Of a stretch of 34,805 nucleotides of DNA, positions 24,671 to 32,482 are shown one piece after another. This stretch comes from Pseudomonadota bacterium (GTDB lineage: Bacteria > Pseudomonadota > Gammaproteobacteria > Steroidobacterales > Steroidobacteraceae), in NCBI GenBank assembly GCA_023433705.1, contig JAEYUC010000063.1, positions 1-34,805 on the forward strand. Direction: 5' to 3'. The first letter of the stretch is position 1. Every line of letters begins with the position of its first letter. The translations under genes and the position numbers were made by a program. The notes under the pieces are model-generated. The model saw only the letters and a list, made by a program, of their open reading frames with translations. It was not told the DNA's origin and searched no databases.

Positions 24671-25873
24671 TCAGTCCAGCACGCGCAGCACGACGCGCCG
24701 GTTCTGCTGCCGGCCTTCGTCGGTGTCGTTGCTCGCGACCGGCTGGCTTTCGCCATAGCCGCGCGCGCTGATGGAGTTCGTCACTCCCGCGTCGCGCAGG
24801 TAGGTAGCCACGGCGTTGGCACGGCGCTCCGACAGATCCTGGTTGTAGGCTTCGGCGCCGCGGCTGTCGGTGTGGCCCGCGACTTCGATGCGCAGGTCGG
24901 GGTAACGCTTGAGCGTCGCCACCGCGCTTTCGAGCGTCGGGATGCTGTCCGGCAGCAGCGTCGCCTTGCCGGTTTCGAACACGACACCTTCCAGCCGGAT
25001 CTCCGCTTTCAGCGTGCAACCCGAGGAATCGACGCGGTCGCCCTTGGGCGTATCCGGACACTTGTCCTGCTCGTTGAGCACTCCGTCGCCGTCGAGGTCG
25101 TTGTTGATCTCGCAGCCGACGGCGTCCACCTTGGCGCCCGCAGGCGTGCCGGGGCACTTGTCCTGCTCGTTGAGCACCCCGTCGCCATCGTCGTCCTGCG
25201 GGAGCGGACATCCGCTGGAGTCGACCGGGGTGCCCGGCGGCGTGCCCGGGCACTTGTCGAGTTCGTCGGTTACGCCATCGCCATCGGAGTCGACGGGCTG
25301 GCGCGTCACCGTCCCACCCCACGAATACTGGAATCCGATGCCGGCCACGTAGTCGACCGGATCCTGGACGGGATCCGAGCTGCTCGACAGGCCACGGCGG
25401 GCGCCCAGGTCGGCGCGCAGCTGCATCGCGCTGCCGTCATCCCGAGGCGAGCCGAGATCCACGAGTACGCCGACTCCATATAGCGCGCTCAGGTCGTGGT
25501 CGCTGCCGCCGGACTCGACGTCCGCGGTCGTGCGGCCCAGGCCCAGGCTGATGAAGGGATTCACGCGGCCTTCGCGGTAGAACATGCGCTTGGCCTGCAG
25601 GCCGAATCCCCACAACGTGAGCGAGTCGTCGCCCGCGCGCTGGTGTTCGGATCCGTACATCAGCAGTTCTAGATCCCAGTTGGGGGAGAGCGTGCGGCCG
25701 AAGGCGAGCGTCACGCCGATGTCGTCATCCGCCTCCCGGGCGTCATCCACCCACAGCGCATTCACCTGGGGGGCGATGTACCAGCTGTCGTCCGCGGCTC
25801 CGGCGAAAGATTTCCCGGCCACGAGCCCCGCTGCACACGCGGCCAACAACATCAGGCTGCCGATCTTCTTCAT
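24671..25873 (-). CDS. OmpA-family outer-membrane protein with thrombospondin type 3 repeats
   Basis: A 400-residue protein. The start is ATG 25873 (MKKIGSLML), with GGAG six bases upstream and a Sec signal peptide at once. The frame extends upstream, but without these signals. Residues about 27-205 form an eight-strand-type barrel (YIAPQVNALWV to GIGFQYSW). About 210-285 hold three calcium-binding thrombospondin type 3 repeats (DSDGDGVTDELDKCPGTP and two relatives) joining barrel to periplasm. The C-terminal OmpA domain has GHTDSRGAEAYNQDLSERRA, the peptidoglycan-binding signature, and ends in QQNRRVVLRVLD. The protein would tie the outer membrane to the cell wall. It resembles OprF/OmpA-like porins with a TSP3 linker. 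The gene name cannot be fixed. Confidence 0.93.
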   Translation of the reverse strand: MKKIGSLMLLAACAAGLVAGKSFAGAADDSWYIAPQVNALWVDDAREADDDIGVTLAFGRTLSPNWDLELLMYGSEHQRAGDDSLTLWGFGLQAKRMFYREGRVNPFISLGLGRTTADVESGGSDHDLSALYGVGVLVDLGSPRDDGSAMQLRADLGARRGLSSSSDPVQDPVDYVAGIGFQYSWGGTVTRQPVDSDGDGVTDELDKCPGTPPGTPVDSSGCPLPQDDDGDGVLNEQDKCPGTPAGAKVDAVGCEINNDLDGDGVLNEQDKCPDTPKGDRVDSSGCTLKAEIRLEGVVFETGKATLLPDSIPTLESAVATLKRYPDLRIEVAGHTDSRGAEAYNQDLSERRANAVATYLRDAGVTNSISARGYGESQPVASNDTDEGRQQNRRVVLRVLD

Positions 25874-25956
25874 GGCGCACTCCGTGATTCTTGTTCTGGC
25901 GAGTGCGCCGATCATAGCCGAGCCCCGCGGGCCCCGAAATCCGGATAGCGATCCGG

Positions 25957-26478
25957 TCAATGATGGGTCAGCGCGGGATGGTTCACGACCTGTCCGGCGC
26001 GAATCCCGAGGCGCTTGGCCTCACCCCCGGCGATTTCGAGCACGGCGACCGCCGAATCCTTGCCGCGGATGGTCTGGAGTGAATGCGGAGTGGTTTGCTC
26101 GAAAATCTGCAGGATCTTCCCGTCCTGACCGATGAACAGCATGTCGAGCGGAATGTAGGTGTTCTTCATCCACATGCCGATCGAACGCGGTTCGCCGTAC
26201 ACGAACAACATGCCGCGCATCTCTGGCAGAGAGCGCACGAACATCAATCCCTGCGCCTGGCGCTGCGGACTGTCGGCGAGCCAGACCTGGAAGACGTGGC
26301 GCACCTTCTTGCCATCGAGGATCTCGAGCTTGTCGCTCGGAAAATTGGCGAGGTCCTCGAGCGGCGCGACCTGCGCGACACCGGCCCCGGGGGCGAACAA
26401 TCCCAGGAGCAGCAGCGCGGCGAGGCGCACGAGCTCAGAGCCGGGTCGGAGCCTGCGTTTTGACGGTGGTTTTGTCAT
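25957..26478 (-). CDS. DUF192 family exported protein
   Basis: A 173-residue protein from ATG 26478. ATG 26505, with GGAG close upstream, is the alternative. Either start lies inside the preceding gene's 3' end, so the two are translationally linked. A basic N-region and a hydrophobic stretch (VRLAALLLLGLFAPGAGVA) indicate export. The DUF192 domain is clear: QVWLADSPQRQAQGLMF, then MRGMLFVYGEPRSIGMWMKNT, YIPLDMLFIGQDGKI and VLEIAGGEAKRLGIRAGQ. DUF192 proteins are small periplasmic beta-barrel-like proteins of unknown biochemical role, widespread and often single-copy. Confidence 0.88.
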   Translation of the reverse strand: MTKPPSKRRLRPGSELVRLAALLLLGLFAPGAGVAQVAPLEDLANFPSDKLEILDGKKVRHVFQVWLADSPQRQAQGLMFVRSLPEMRGMLFVYGEPRSIGMWMKNTYIPLDMLFIGQDGKILQIFEQTTPHSLQTIRGKDSAVAVLEIAGGEAKRLGIRAGQVVNHPALTHH

Positions 26479-27058
26479 TGGGAAGTGTTGCATTGCTGCG
26501 CTCATCGTCTCCGAATTCGACGCGGCCTGCAAAATCGAAACGCTGCAGCACGATGCGCTCGCTGCGGTCGAGATTCGTGGCGGGCCCCACGCAGAATCCG
26601 CGGGCGATGACGCGATACACCGCGCGGCCGGGTCCCAGGGTCTCCACGCGTTGCTGGGTCACGGAGTCCGCGGTGCACTTGTCGTCACCCTGGGTCGCAA
26701 ACATCCGCTGTTCGCCTTCCAACAGGATGGTGACGTTGGTGCGCAACGATTCGCCGCTGGCACCCGCGCCGAGGCCCGCGATGCCGAACACCATCCGGAT
26801 GCGCCGGCCGTCGCCGCGCAGGGGTCCGCCAATGCTCACGCGCAGGCCATTGCCCGAGGGACGAGGCCCCCCCTCGCACACCATGTCCGCATCCTTCCAG
26901 TCCAGGTCCAGGTCGAGCTCGCCGCGCAGGCGCGCGCGCAGGTAACCATTGCCCGCCGCGAAGCAGCCCGACTTCGATGTAGGTGGATCCGCCGGCCACG
27001 CGGGTATGCCGGCCAGCAGGAGTGCGGCGCATGCCGCGACACATGCGCGATGAGACAT
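26435..27058 (-). CDS. Exported hypothetical protein
   Basis: A 207-residue protein with a Sec signal peptide (VAACAALLLAGIPAWPA). The mature part is beta-rich with four Cys residues (GCFAAG, MVCEGG, DDKCTAD, GFCVGP) that could pair in the periplasm. The central region LRVSIGGPLRGDGRRIRMVFGIAG and the Gln/Val-rich later half do not match a family I know. The ATG at 27058 has only a weak ribosome binding site. The gene overlaps the DUF192 gene by 44 bases and is divergent from glgC across 47 bases, so its promoter must overlap the glgC regulatory interval. Confidence 0.75.
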   Translation of the reverse strand: MSHRACVAACAALLLAGIPAWPADPPTSKSGCFAAGNGYLRARLRGELDLDLDWKDADMVCEGGPRPSGNGLRVSIGGPLRGDGRRIRMVFGIAGLGAGASGESLRTNVTILLEGEQRMFATQGDDKCTADSVTQQRVETLGPGRAVYRVIARGFCVGPATNLDRSERIVLQRFDFAGRVEFGDDERSNATLPNDKTTVKTQAPTRL

Positions 27059-27080
27059 GCGTCTACGGTAGCACGCGACC

Positions 27081-27086
27081 TATACT
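27081..27086 (+). promoter_or_regulatory. Candidate -10 element of glgC
   Basis: TATACT lies 20 bases upstream of the glgC ATG and gives a very short leader containing the ribosome binding site GAGG. No good -35 hexamer is found at 16-18 bases, so the promoter may depend on an activator or an alternative sigma factor. Confidence 0.4.
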
Positions 27087-27105
27087 TCAAAAAAACGAGG
27101 ATCCA

Positions 27106-28377
27106 ATGGCCAAACGTCCAGCTCGCGCAACCTCCGGTCGTTATGTCAGCCGTCTCACGAGCGGCACTCTCGCGGTGATCATGGCCGGCGGGCGCGGCGA
27201 GCGTCTCAAGGGCCTCACCGAACATCGCGCGAAGCCGGCGACGCCATTCGGCGGCAAGTTCCGCATCATCGATTTCGTGCTGTCGAACTGCGTGAACTCG
27301 GGCATCCGCCAAATCACGGTGCTCACGCAGTACAAGGCGCAGTCGCTGATCCAGCACATCCATCGCGGCTGGGGTTACATGCGCGGCGAGTTCGGCGAGT
27401 TCGTCGAGGTCATTCCGGCGCAGCAGAAGACGGGCAGCCACTGGTATCGCGGCACCGCGGACGCGGTCTACCAGAACATCGACGTGTTGCACGCGCATCG
27501 GCCGAAACACGTGCTCGTGCTCGCCGGCGATCACATCTACAAGATGGACTACGGTCCGATGATCGCCTACCACGTGGAGAAGGGCGCCGACATCACCGTG
27601 GGCGTGGTCGAAGTGCCGATCGCGGACGCGAAGGAGTTCGGCGTGCTCACGGTGACCGAGTGGAATCGCGTCACGCGTTTCGTCGAGAAGTCGCCGACGC
27701 CCGATCACATGCCGGGCCGTCCGGACGTCGCGCTCGCGTCGATGGGCATCTACGTGTTCAACCCGGATTTGCTCGAGAGACTGCTCATCGAGGACGCGAC
27801 GAACGAGAACTCCAAGCACGATTTCGGCAAGAACATCGTGCCGGACGCCATCGAGAAACTTCAGGTCTTTGCCTATCCTTTCCGGGACGTTAAGACCCGT
27901 GCGCAGTCTTATTGGCGCGATGTTGGAACAATCGATGCCTTCTACGAGGCCAACCTCGAGCTCGTGTGGGTCAATCCCGAACTCAACATCTACGACGAGG
28001 ACTGGCCGATCTGGACGTACCAGGCCCAGACGCCGCCAGCGAAGTTCGTACTCGACGAGGACGGCCGCCGCGGCATCGCGATCAACTCGCTGGTCTCGGG
28101 CGGCGTGATCATCTCGGGCGCGACGGTGCGCGAGTCGCTGCTGTTCTCGGGCGTGCGCGTCGAGGAGCGCTCGCTGGTCGAGCGGTCCGTGATCCTGCCG
28201 CACGTTCACATCGGCCAGGACTGCCAGGTGCGCAACGCCATCATCGACTCGAACTGCGACCTCGCGCCGGGCACGCGCATCGGCTTCGACCGCGAGGAGG
28301 ACGCCAGGCGTTTCCTCGTGACCGAGAAAGGCGTCGTTCTCGTGACGCCGGACATGCTGGCTGCCGCCAATGCCTGA
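27106..28377 (+). CDS. glgC: Glucose-1-phosphate adenylyltransferase
   Basis: A 423-residue enzyme making ADP-glucose from ATP and glucose-1-phosphate, the committed step of bacterial glycogen synthesis. ATG 27106 with GAGG five to six bases upstream begins the protein; the longer open frame crosses the promoter. The nucleotidyltransferase domain starts with LAVIMAGGRGERLKGLT, followed by RAKPATPFGGKFRIIDF, whose Lys matches the allosteric-site region of the E. coli enzyme. It continues with QYKAQSLIQHIHRGW, WYRGTADAVYQN and LAGDHIYKMDY. The C-terminal left-handed beta-helix has VSGGVIISGATVRESLLFSGV and SVILPHVHIGQDC. Length is close to E. coli GlgC (431). It overlaps the next gene by 8 bases. 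glgA lies downstream in the opposite direction. Confidence 0.97.
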   Translation: MAKRPARATSGRYVSRLTSGTLAVIMAGGRGERLKGLTEHRAKPATPFGGKFRIIDFVLSNCVNSGIRQITVLTQYKAQSLIQHIHRGWGYMRGEFGEFVEVIPAQQKTGSHWYRGTADAVYQNIDVLHAHRPKHVLVLAGDHIYKMDYGPMIAYHVEKGADITVGVVEVPIADAKEFGVLTVTEWNRVTRFVEKSPTPDHMPGRPDVALASMGIYVFNPDLLERLLIEDATNENSKHDFGKNIVPDAIEKLQVFAYPFRDVKTRAQSYWRDVGTIDAFYEANLELVWVNPELNIYDEDWPIWTYQAQTPPAKFVLDEDGRRGIAINSLVSGGVIISGATVRESLLFSGVRVEERSLVERSVILPHVHIGQDCQVRNAIIDSNCDLAPGTRIGFDREEDARRFLVTEKGVVLVTPDMLAAANA

Positions 28378-28834
28378 TCGGTTCCGACACTGGCGGCTGG
28401 CGTGCGCCGCGCTCGCTTTCGCGCTGTGCGCCGGCTGCGCGTCGGTCGCGAACCTGCAGGCGCCGGATCTCTCGGTGGTCTCGATGAAGCTGCAGAGCGC
28501 CGACCTGTTCGAGCAGCGGCTGCTGGTGCGCATGAAAGTGCAGAACCCGAACGATCGCGCGCTGCCCATCAAGGGCATCACCTACCGCATCGAGGTCGAC
28601 CAGGCGCAGCTCGCCCAGGGCGAATCCAACACGCCCTTCACGGTGCCGGCGCTGGGCGAGGCGGAATTCGACGTGCAGGTCAGGGCGAATCTCGCGGGGG
28701 CGTTGTCGAAATTCCTGTCTCGCAAGAAGGGCGAAGACACGCTCGAGTATCGCCTCGTGGGCGATGTGTCGTTAGCGAGCGGCTTTCTGCGCCGCATCCC
28801 CTTCGACGAGCGCGGCACCGTCAAGCTGAAGTAG
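28370..28834 (+). CDS. LEA type 2 (WHy-domain) family lipoprotein
   Basis: A 154-residue protein. The ATG overlaps the glgC stop region, so it is probably translated with glgC. The N-terminus has a basic start and hydrophobic core ending in LCAGC, a near-consensus lipobox, suggesting a lipid-anchored envelope protein. The rest is a LEA-2/WHy immunoglobulin-like domain: LSVVSMKLQSADLFEQRLLVRMKVQNPNDRALPIKGI with the NPN motif, then PFTVPALGEAEFDVQV and a final YRLVGDVSL strand. In plants such domains relate to desiccation stress. In bacteria the role is not settled. Its last 63 bases overlap the end of glgA on the other strand. Confidence 0.88.
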   Translation: MPDRFRHWRLACAALAFALCAGCASVANLQAPDLSVVSMKLQSADLFEQRLLVRMKVQNPNDRALPIKGITYRIEVDQAQLAQGESNTPFTVPALGEAEFDVQVRANLAGALSKFLSRKKGEDTLEYRLVGDVSLASGFLRRIPFDERGTVKLK

Positions 28835-30280
28835 TTCGGCGAAGAGTTTCAGGTACTCGTTGGTCTGCGTGGCCCACGAGAAATCGCAGCGCATCGCGTT
28901 CTGCACGATCTTTTCCCACAGCCCCTGGTCCGCGTACCAGTTCATCGCGGTGTCGAGCGCCCACGTCATCGCGCCCGAGTCGAAGTCATTGAACACGATG
29001 CCCGTGCCCTGGCCGGTCGCCGGATCGAAGTGCGCGACGGAATCCGCGAGACCGCCGGTACGCCGCACGACCGGGATCGTGCCGTAGCGCAGCGAATACA
29101 TCTGGTTGAGGCCGCAGGGCTCGTATTGCGAAGGCATCAGGAAGATGTCGCTCGCGCCTTCTATCCAGTGCGCGAGCGAGTCGTCGTACCCGCCGAAGAA
29201 CCATGCGCGGCCCTTGTATTGCTCCGCGAGGCCGGCGAAGAACTTCTCGTAACGCGGCTCGCCCGTGCCGACCACCGCGAGCCGCACGTCGTGCGTCTGC
29301 AGCAGCTTCGGCAGCGTGTCGGTCAGCAGGTCGAATCCCTTCTGCACGGCGAGGCGGCTCACGATACCGAACAGCGGCACGCGACCGCTCGTGGGTTTCA
29401 GGTTCTGCCGCAGCAGGAAATTGCGCTTGAGCTCCGCCTTGCGCGCCACGTCGCGCGGCCCGAAATGAATCGGCAGGTGGCGATCGGTGCGCGGATCCCA
29501 CTCGTCGTAGTCGACGCCGTTGAGGATGCCGTGCACCGCGTTGCCGCGCGCCGCCAGCGCCGCTTCCATTCCCATGCCGTATTGCGGCGTGGTGATCTCG
29601 CGCGCGTAGGTGGGGCTCACCGTGGTCACGGCGTCGGCGTGCAGGATGCCGTGTTTGAGCGCGTTGATCGTCCCGGCCTTCAGATCGTCCTGGTGAAGTA
29701 GATAGGCGTCCTGGCCGAGATCGAGATCGGCGGCGTCGGCCGCCGAGAACGCGCCCTGGTAACCGATGTTGTGGATGGTCATCACCGACTTCGTCCCGGC
29801 GAACAGCGGGTCGTGCCGGTAATTCGAGCGCAGCCACAACGGCGCGAACGCCGTGTGCCAGTCATGCGAGTGCACGATGTGCGGCTTGAAATTCATGCGC
29901 CGGCAGCACTCGAGCGCGGCGCGCGTGAGCACCAGGAAGCGGCGATGTTCGTCCGGATCGTTGGTGTAGAGCGTCGGGCGCGCATACAGCGCGTCGGATT
30001 CGATCAGGTAGACGGGCGTGGCGGAGACGGGCAGCCGCGCGCGCCAGACGTCGACACGGTATTCGTGCCGGCCGGTGACGATCCGCAGTCCCTGCAGCGA
30101 CTCGACGCGCGCCACGTCGAGGCCGGCGCGTTTCACCTGCGCGTAGAACGGCATGAAAAGGCGCACATCGTGCCCGAGCGCGCTCAACTGCCTGGTGAGG
30201 GCATAGGCGACGTCGGCCAGTCCGCCGCTCTTGGCGAGCGGCACGACCTCGGAAGCGATGGCGCAGATCGATAGTTTCAC
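28772..30280 (-). CDS. glgA: Glycogen synthase (ADP-glucose type, GT5)
   Basis: A 502-residue glycosyltransferase adding glucose from ADP-glucose to growing alpha-1,4-glucan. The start is GTG 30280, giving MKLSICAIASEVVPLAKSGGLADV with the KxGGL ADP-glucose contact near residue 17, exactly where the family begins. Further landmarks are HSHDWHTAFAPLWL, MTIHNIGYQGAF, the substrate loop HGILNGVDYDEWDP, and SQYEPCGLNQMYSLRYGTIPVVRRTGGL near the C-terminus. It is somewhat longer than E. coli GlgA (477). The extra C-terminal tail (ALVEGDAAQKAAR) is encoded inside the 63-base overlap with the convergent LEA-2 gene. With glgC it forms the glycogen synthesis pair; glgB is not in the window. Confidence 0.96.
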   Translation of the reverse strand: MKLSICAIASEVVPLAKSGGLADVAYALTRQLSALGHDVRLFMPFYAQVKRAGLDVARVESLQGLRIVTGRHEYRVDVWRARLPVSATPVYLIESDALYARPTLYTNDPDEHRRFLVLTRAALECCRRMNFKPHIVHSHDWHTAFAPLWLRSNYRHDPLFAGTKSVMTIHNIGYQGAFSAADAADLDLGQDAYLLHQDDLKAGTINALKHGILHADAVTTVSPTYAREITTPQYGMGMEAALAARGNAVHGILNGVDYDEWDPRTDRHLPIHFGPRDVARKAELKRNFLLRQNLKPTSGRVPLFGIVSRLAVQKGFDLLTDTLPKLLQTHDVRLAVVGTGEPRYEKFFAGLAEQYKGRAWFFGGYDDSLAHWIEGASDIFLMPSQYEPCGLNQMYSLRYGTIPVVRRTGGLADSVAHFDPATGQGTGIVFNDFDSGAMTWALDTAMNWYADQGLWEKIVQNAMRCDFSWATQTNEYLKLFAELLQLDGAALVEGDAAQKAAR

Positions 30281-30340
30281 GGGACCGGCATTCTAGCCGC
30301 CGGGCACGACTGGTAGCATTGCACCGGGTCTCGAAATTCC

Positions 30341-31501
30341 ATGCGTCGTTTACTCACATTCCTGACGGCCTTCGCACTCGTGCTGGCGTCCCTCGGCATC
30401 GGCCTGTTCACCGCCGACCTGCCGTTCTGGCGACGCGCGTTCGACTGGCCGCCGCGGCCCGGCATCTACCTACCTGCGGCCGAGATCGGCGTCGCCGGGC
30501 GCGCAGCGGGCGACCAGCCGGCGCTGGATCCCGCGGTCGACACCAGTGTCGTCGAAGAGGCCGTGAAGCTCGCGCGCAAGGCGGGCTCGCGCGCGCTGCT
30601 CGTGATGCACCGGGGCCGTATCCAGGTCGAGCGGTATTTCGGCGCGGACGATGGCTCGACGCCGATGCCCGCGGGACTCTTCGCGCGCCCGCTGGCCGCG
30701 ATGGCCGCTGGCGTGGCGCTCGGCGAGGGCCGCGTCGATTCTCTCGACACGCCGGTCGCGCGTTACCTGCGCGAGTGGGAGGGACAAGCTCGCGGCAGGA
30801 TCACGTTGCGCCAGCTGCTCGAGGACACCAGCGGACTCGAGTCCGGCGGCGAGGATGCGCGCGCGCTGCTCGACGAGTCCGCCTGGAAAGATCCCGCGCG
30901 CCTGCTGCGCTTCGCGACCAGCCGCGGCGTGCGGCTGATATTGGGCAACGATCTCGAATCCACCGCGCTCGGATTCAGGCTCGACCACGAGCCCGGCGGA
31001 TTCCACAACGTGTCCCCGGTGAACGCGCAACTCATCGCCGTCATCGTCGAACGCGCCACCGGAATTCCCTACGAACAGTTTCTCGACGAACGCGTCTGGC
31101 GTCCCGCGGGCGCGGGCACGGCGCAGTTGCAACTCGACCGGCGCGCGGGCATGCCGGCCGCTCATTGCTGCTGGCTCGCCGCGCCGCGCGACATGTTGCG
31201 CATCGCGAGCCTGCTCGCCAACGACGGAACGGTCGACGATGTGCGAGTGCTTCCCGAAGGCTGGGCGGCGACGATGTCGGCGCCGTCGCGCGTCGACCCA
31301 CGGGTCGGCATGCAGCTGACGCGCATCGAGTTCGGCGGTGCGCAGTTCCTGCGCGCGGCGGATGCGGACGGCAGCGCGTTGTGGGTGGCCCCGCAACAGG
31401 ACCTCGTCATCCTCGACATCGCGGGCGAGGGCGGCCTGAGCACCCCCGAGGTGCCGAAGCTCCTGATCCGCGCCTTCGGGCTTTCGGGATCCGACGGCTG
31501 A
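30341..31501 (+). CDS. Serine-hydrolase / beta-lactamase-fold protein with altered active site
   Basis: A 386-residue exported or membrane-anchored protein (LLTFLTAFALVLASLGIGLF at the N-terminus). The fold is that of class C beta-lactamase-like hydrolases: GVALGEGRVDSLDTPVARYL, ITLRQLLEDTSGLE, QLIAVIVERATGIPYEQFLDERVWRPAGA and a late HCCWLAAPRDMLRIASLLANDG. Where active relatives have S-x-x-K before the GxAxxEG helix, this protein has L-F-A-R (residues 113-116). Where they have a Tyr motif, it has FHNVS (221-225). Both nucleophile and general base therefore appear lost. It may be a non-catalytic relative, unless my alignment by eye is off. It is divergent from glgA across 60 bases and 40 bases upstream of the Ada-like gene. 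No strong ribosome binding site is seen. Confidence 0.85.
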   Translation: MRRLLTFLTAFALVLASLGIGLFTADLPFWRRAFDWPPRPGIYLPAAEIGVAGRAAGDQPALDPAVDTSVVEEAVKLARKAGSRALLVMHRGRIQVERYFGADDGSTPMPAGLFARPLAAMAAGVALGEGRVDSLDTPVARYLREWEGQARGRITLRQLLEDTSGLESGGEDARALLDESAWKDPARLLRFATSRGVRLILGNDLESTALGFRLDHEPGGFHNVSPVNAQLIAVIVERATGIPYEQFLDERVWRPAGAGTAQLQLDRRAGMPAAHCCWLAAPRDMLRIASLLANDGTVDDVRVLPEGWAATMSAPSRVDPRVGMQLTRIEFGGAQFLRAADADGSALWVAPQQDLVILDIAGEGGLSTPEVPKLLIRAFGLSGSDG

Positions 31502-31541
31502 CGCAAGAATCGGGTCGAAACGGATTCGCCCCCTGCGCACA

Positions 31542-32396
31542 ATGCGGCCCATGGACACGACAGCCGAAGCCTTCATCGACAGCCGGGAGTTCGCGCGCAT
31601 GACGCGCGCCATCGAATTCATCGAGCGCGAATTCGAGCGCCAGCCGCGTCTCACCGAAATCGCGCGACACGTCGGCCTGTCGGACTTTCATTTCAATCGT
31701 CTCTTTCGCCGGTGGACCGGTCTGACGCCCAGGCAGTACCTGGCCGAGGTGACGAGCCGCGCCGCAGCCCGCGCATTGAGCAGCGAACCCTCGGTGCTCG
31801 AGGCGGCGCACGCCGTAGGACTTTCCGGCGGCGGACGGTTGCACGATCTGACAGTCACGCTCGAGGCGATGACGCCCGGCGAGATCCGCGCGCGCGGCGC
31901 GGGAGTGGTGTTCCGCCACGGCGTGGCGAACACGCCGTTCGGCGCGGCGTTTCTCGCCGAGACCGCACGTGGCCTCACGCGGCTTTCGTTCATCGATGGC
32001 CGCGAGCACACGGAACTCGAAGAATTGCGCGTCTTCTGGCCGCGGGCGGAATTCGTCCGCGACGAGAGTCGCGCGGTGGAGCTGGTATCCGCCATCTGGG
32101 GTAACAAACCTGTAACGCTGCCGCTGGCGGTGTGCGGGACAAACTTCCAGGTGCAAGTCTGGCGGGCACTGCTCGAACTGGATCCCGGTTCGACGGTCAC
32201 ATACAGCGCCTTGGCGAGGAAGCTCGGTTGTCCGGACAGCGCGCGTGCCGTGGGAAACGCGGTGGGCGCAAATCCGATTGCTTGGGTGATTCCCTGCCAT
32301 CGCGTTCTGCGCGCGGGCGGACAGCTCGGCGGTTACCGTTGGGGAACCGCCCGCAAACAGATGATTCGCCGCTGGGAAGAAAGGCGCGTCGGGTAG
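31542..32396 (+). CDS. AraC-type HTH / methylated-DNA-protein cysteine methyltransferase fusion (Ada-like)
   Basis: A 284-residue two-domain protein. Residues about 15-115 are an AraC-type DNA-binding domain (RLTEIARHVGLSDFHFNRLFRRWTG; then VLEAAHAVGLSGGGRLHDL). The C-terminal part is an O6-methylguanine-DNA methyltransferase with FQVQVWRALLEL, ALARKLGCPDSARAVGNAVGANP and the active-site IPCHRVLRAGGQLGGYRWG, with Cys252 as methyl acceptor. It repairs O6-alkylguanine by suicide transfer and may act as a regulator of its own or other genes. The N-terminal zinc domain of E. coli Ada, which senses methyl phosphotriesters, is absent, so the inducing signal differs or is missing. The ATG at 31551 is an equally possible start, and neither has a clear ribosome binding site. 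Confidence 0.93.
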   Translation: MRPMDTTAEAFIDSREFARMTRAIEFIEREFERQPRLTEIARHVGLSDFHFNRLFRRWTGLTPRQYLAEVTSRAAARALSSEPSVLEAAHAVGLSGGGRLHDLTVTLEAMTPGEIRARGAGVVFRHGVANTPFGAAFLAETARGLTRLSFIDGREHTELEELRVFWPRAEFVRDESRAVELVSAIWGNKPVTLPLAVCGTNFQVQVWRALLELDPGSTVTYSALARKLGCPDSARAVGNAVGANPIAWVIPCHRVLRAGGQLGGYRWGTARKQMIRRWEERRVG

Positions 32397-32430
32397 TCAT
32401 AACGTTTTGATTATCCTTATGTGTCGGCCT

Positions 32431-32460
32431 GTTAGCGGTGCCATACTCGCCACCGTTAAC
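32431..32460. promoter_or_regulatory. Inverted repeat upstream of the RND operon, possible operator
   Basis: GTTAGCGGTG and CACCGTTAAC (9 of 10 bases complementary) flank a 10-base spacer that contains CATACT (32442-32447), a fair -10 hexamer. The site lies 22 bases before the chosen start of the efflux adaptor gene. A repressor bound here would cover the promoter. No regulator gene of the TetR or MarR type is in the window. No T-tract follows, so it is not a terminator. Confidence 0.45.
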
Positions 32461-32482
32461 GAATCCGGAAGCCGCCGACACG

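Noticed and set aside
26836..28581. 581-codon minus-strand frame covering glgC
   Set aside because: It is antisense to unmistakable glgC sequence and crosses the glgC promoter. Composition is Arg/His/Asp-rich without family features.
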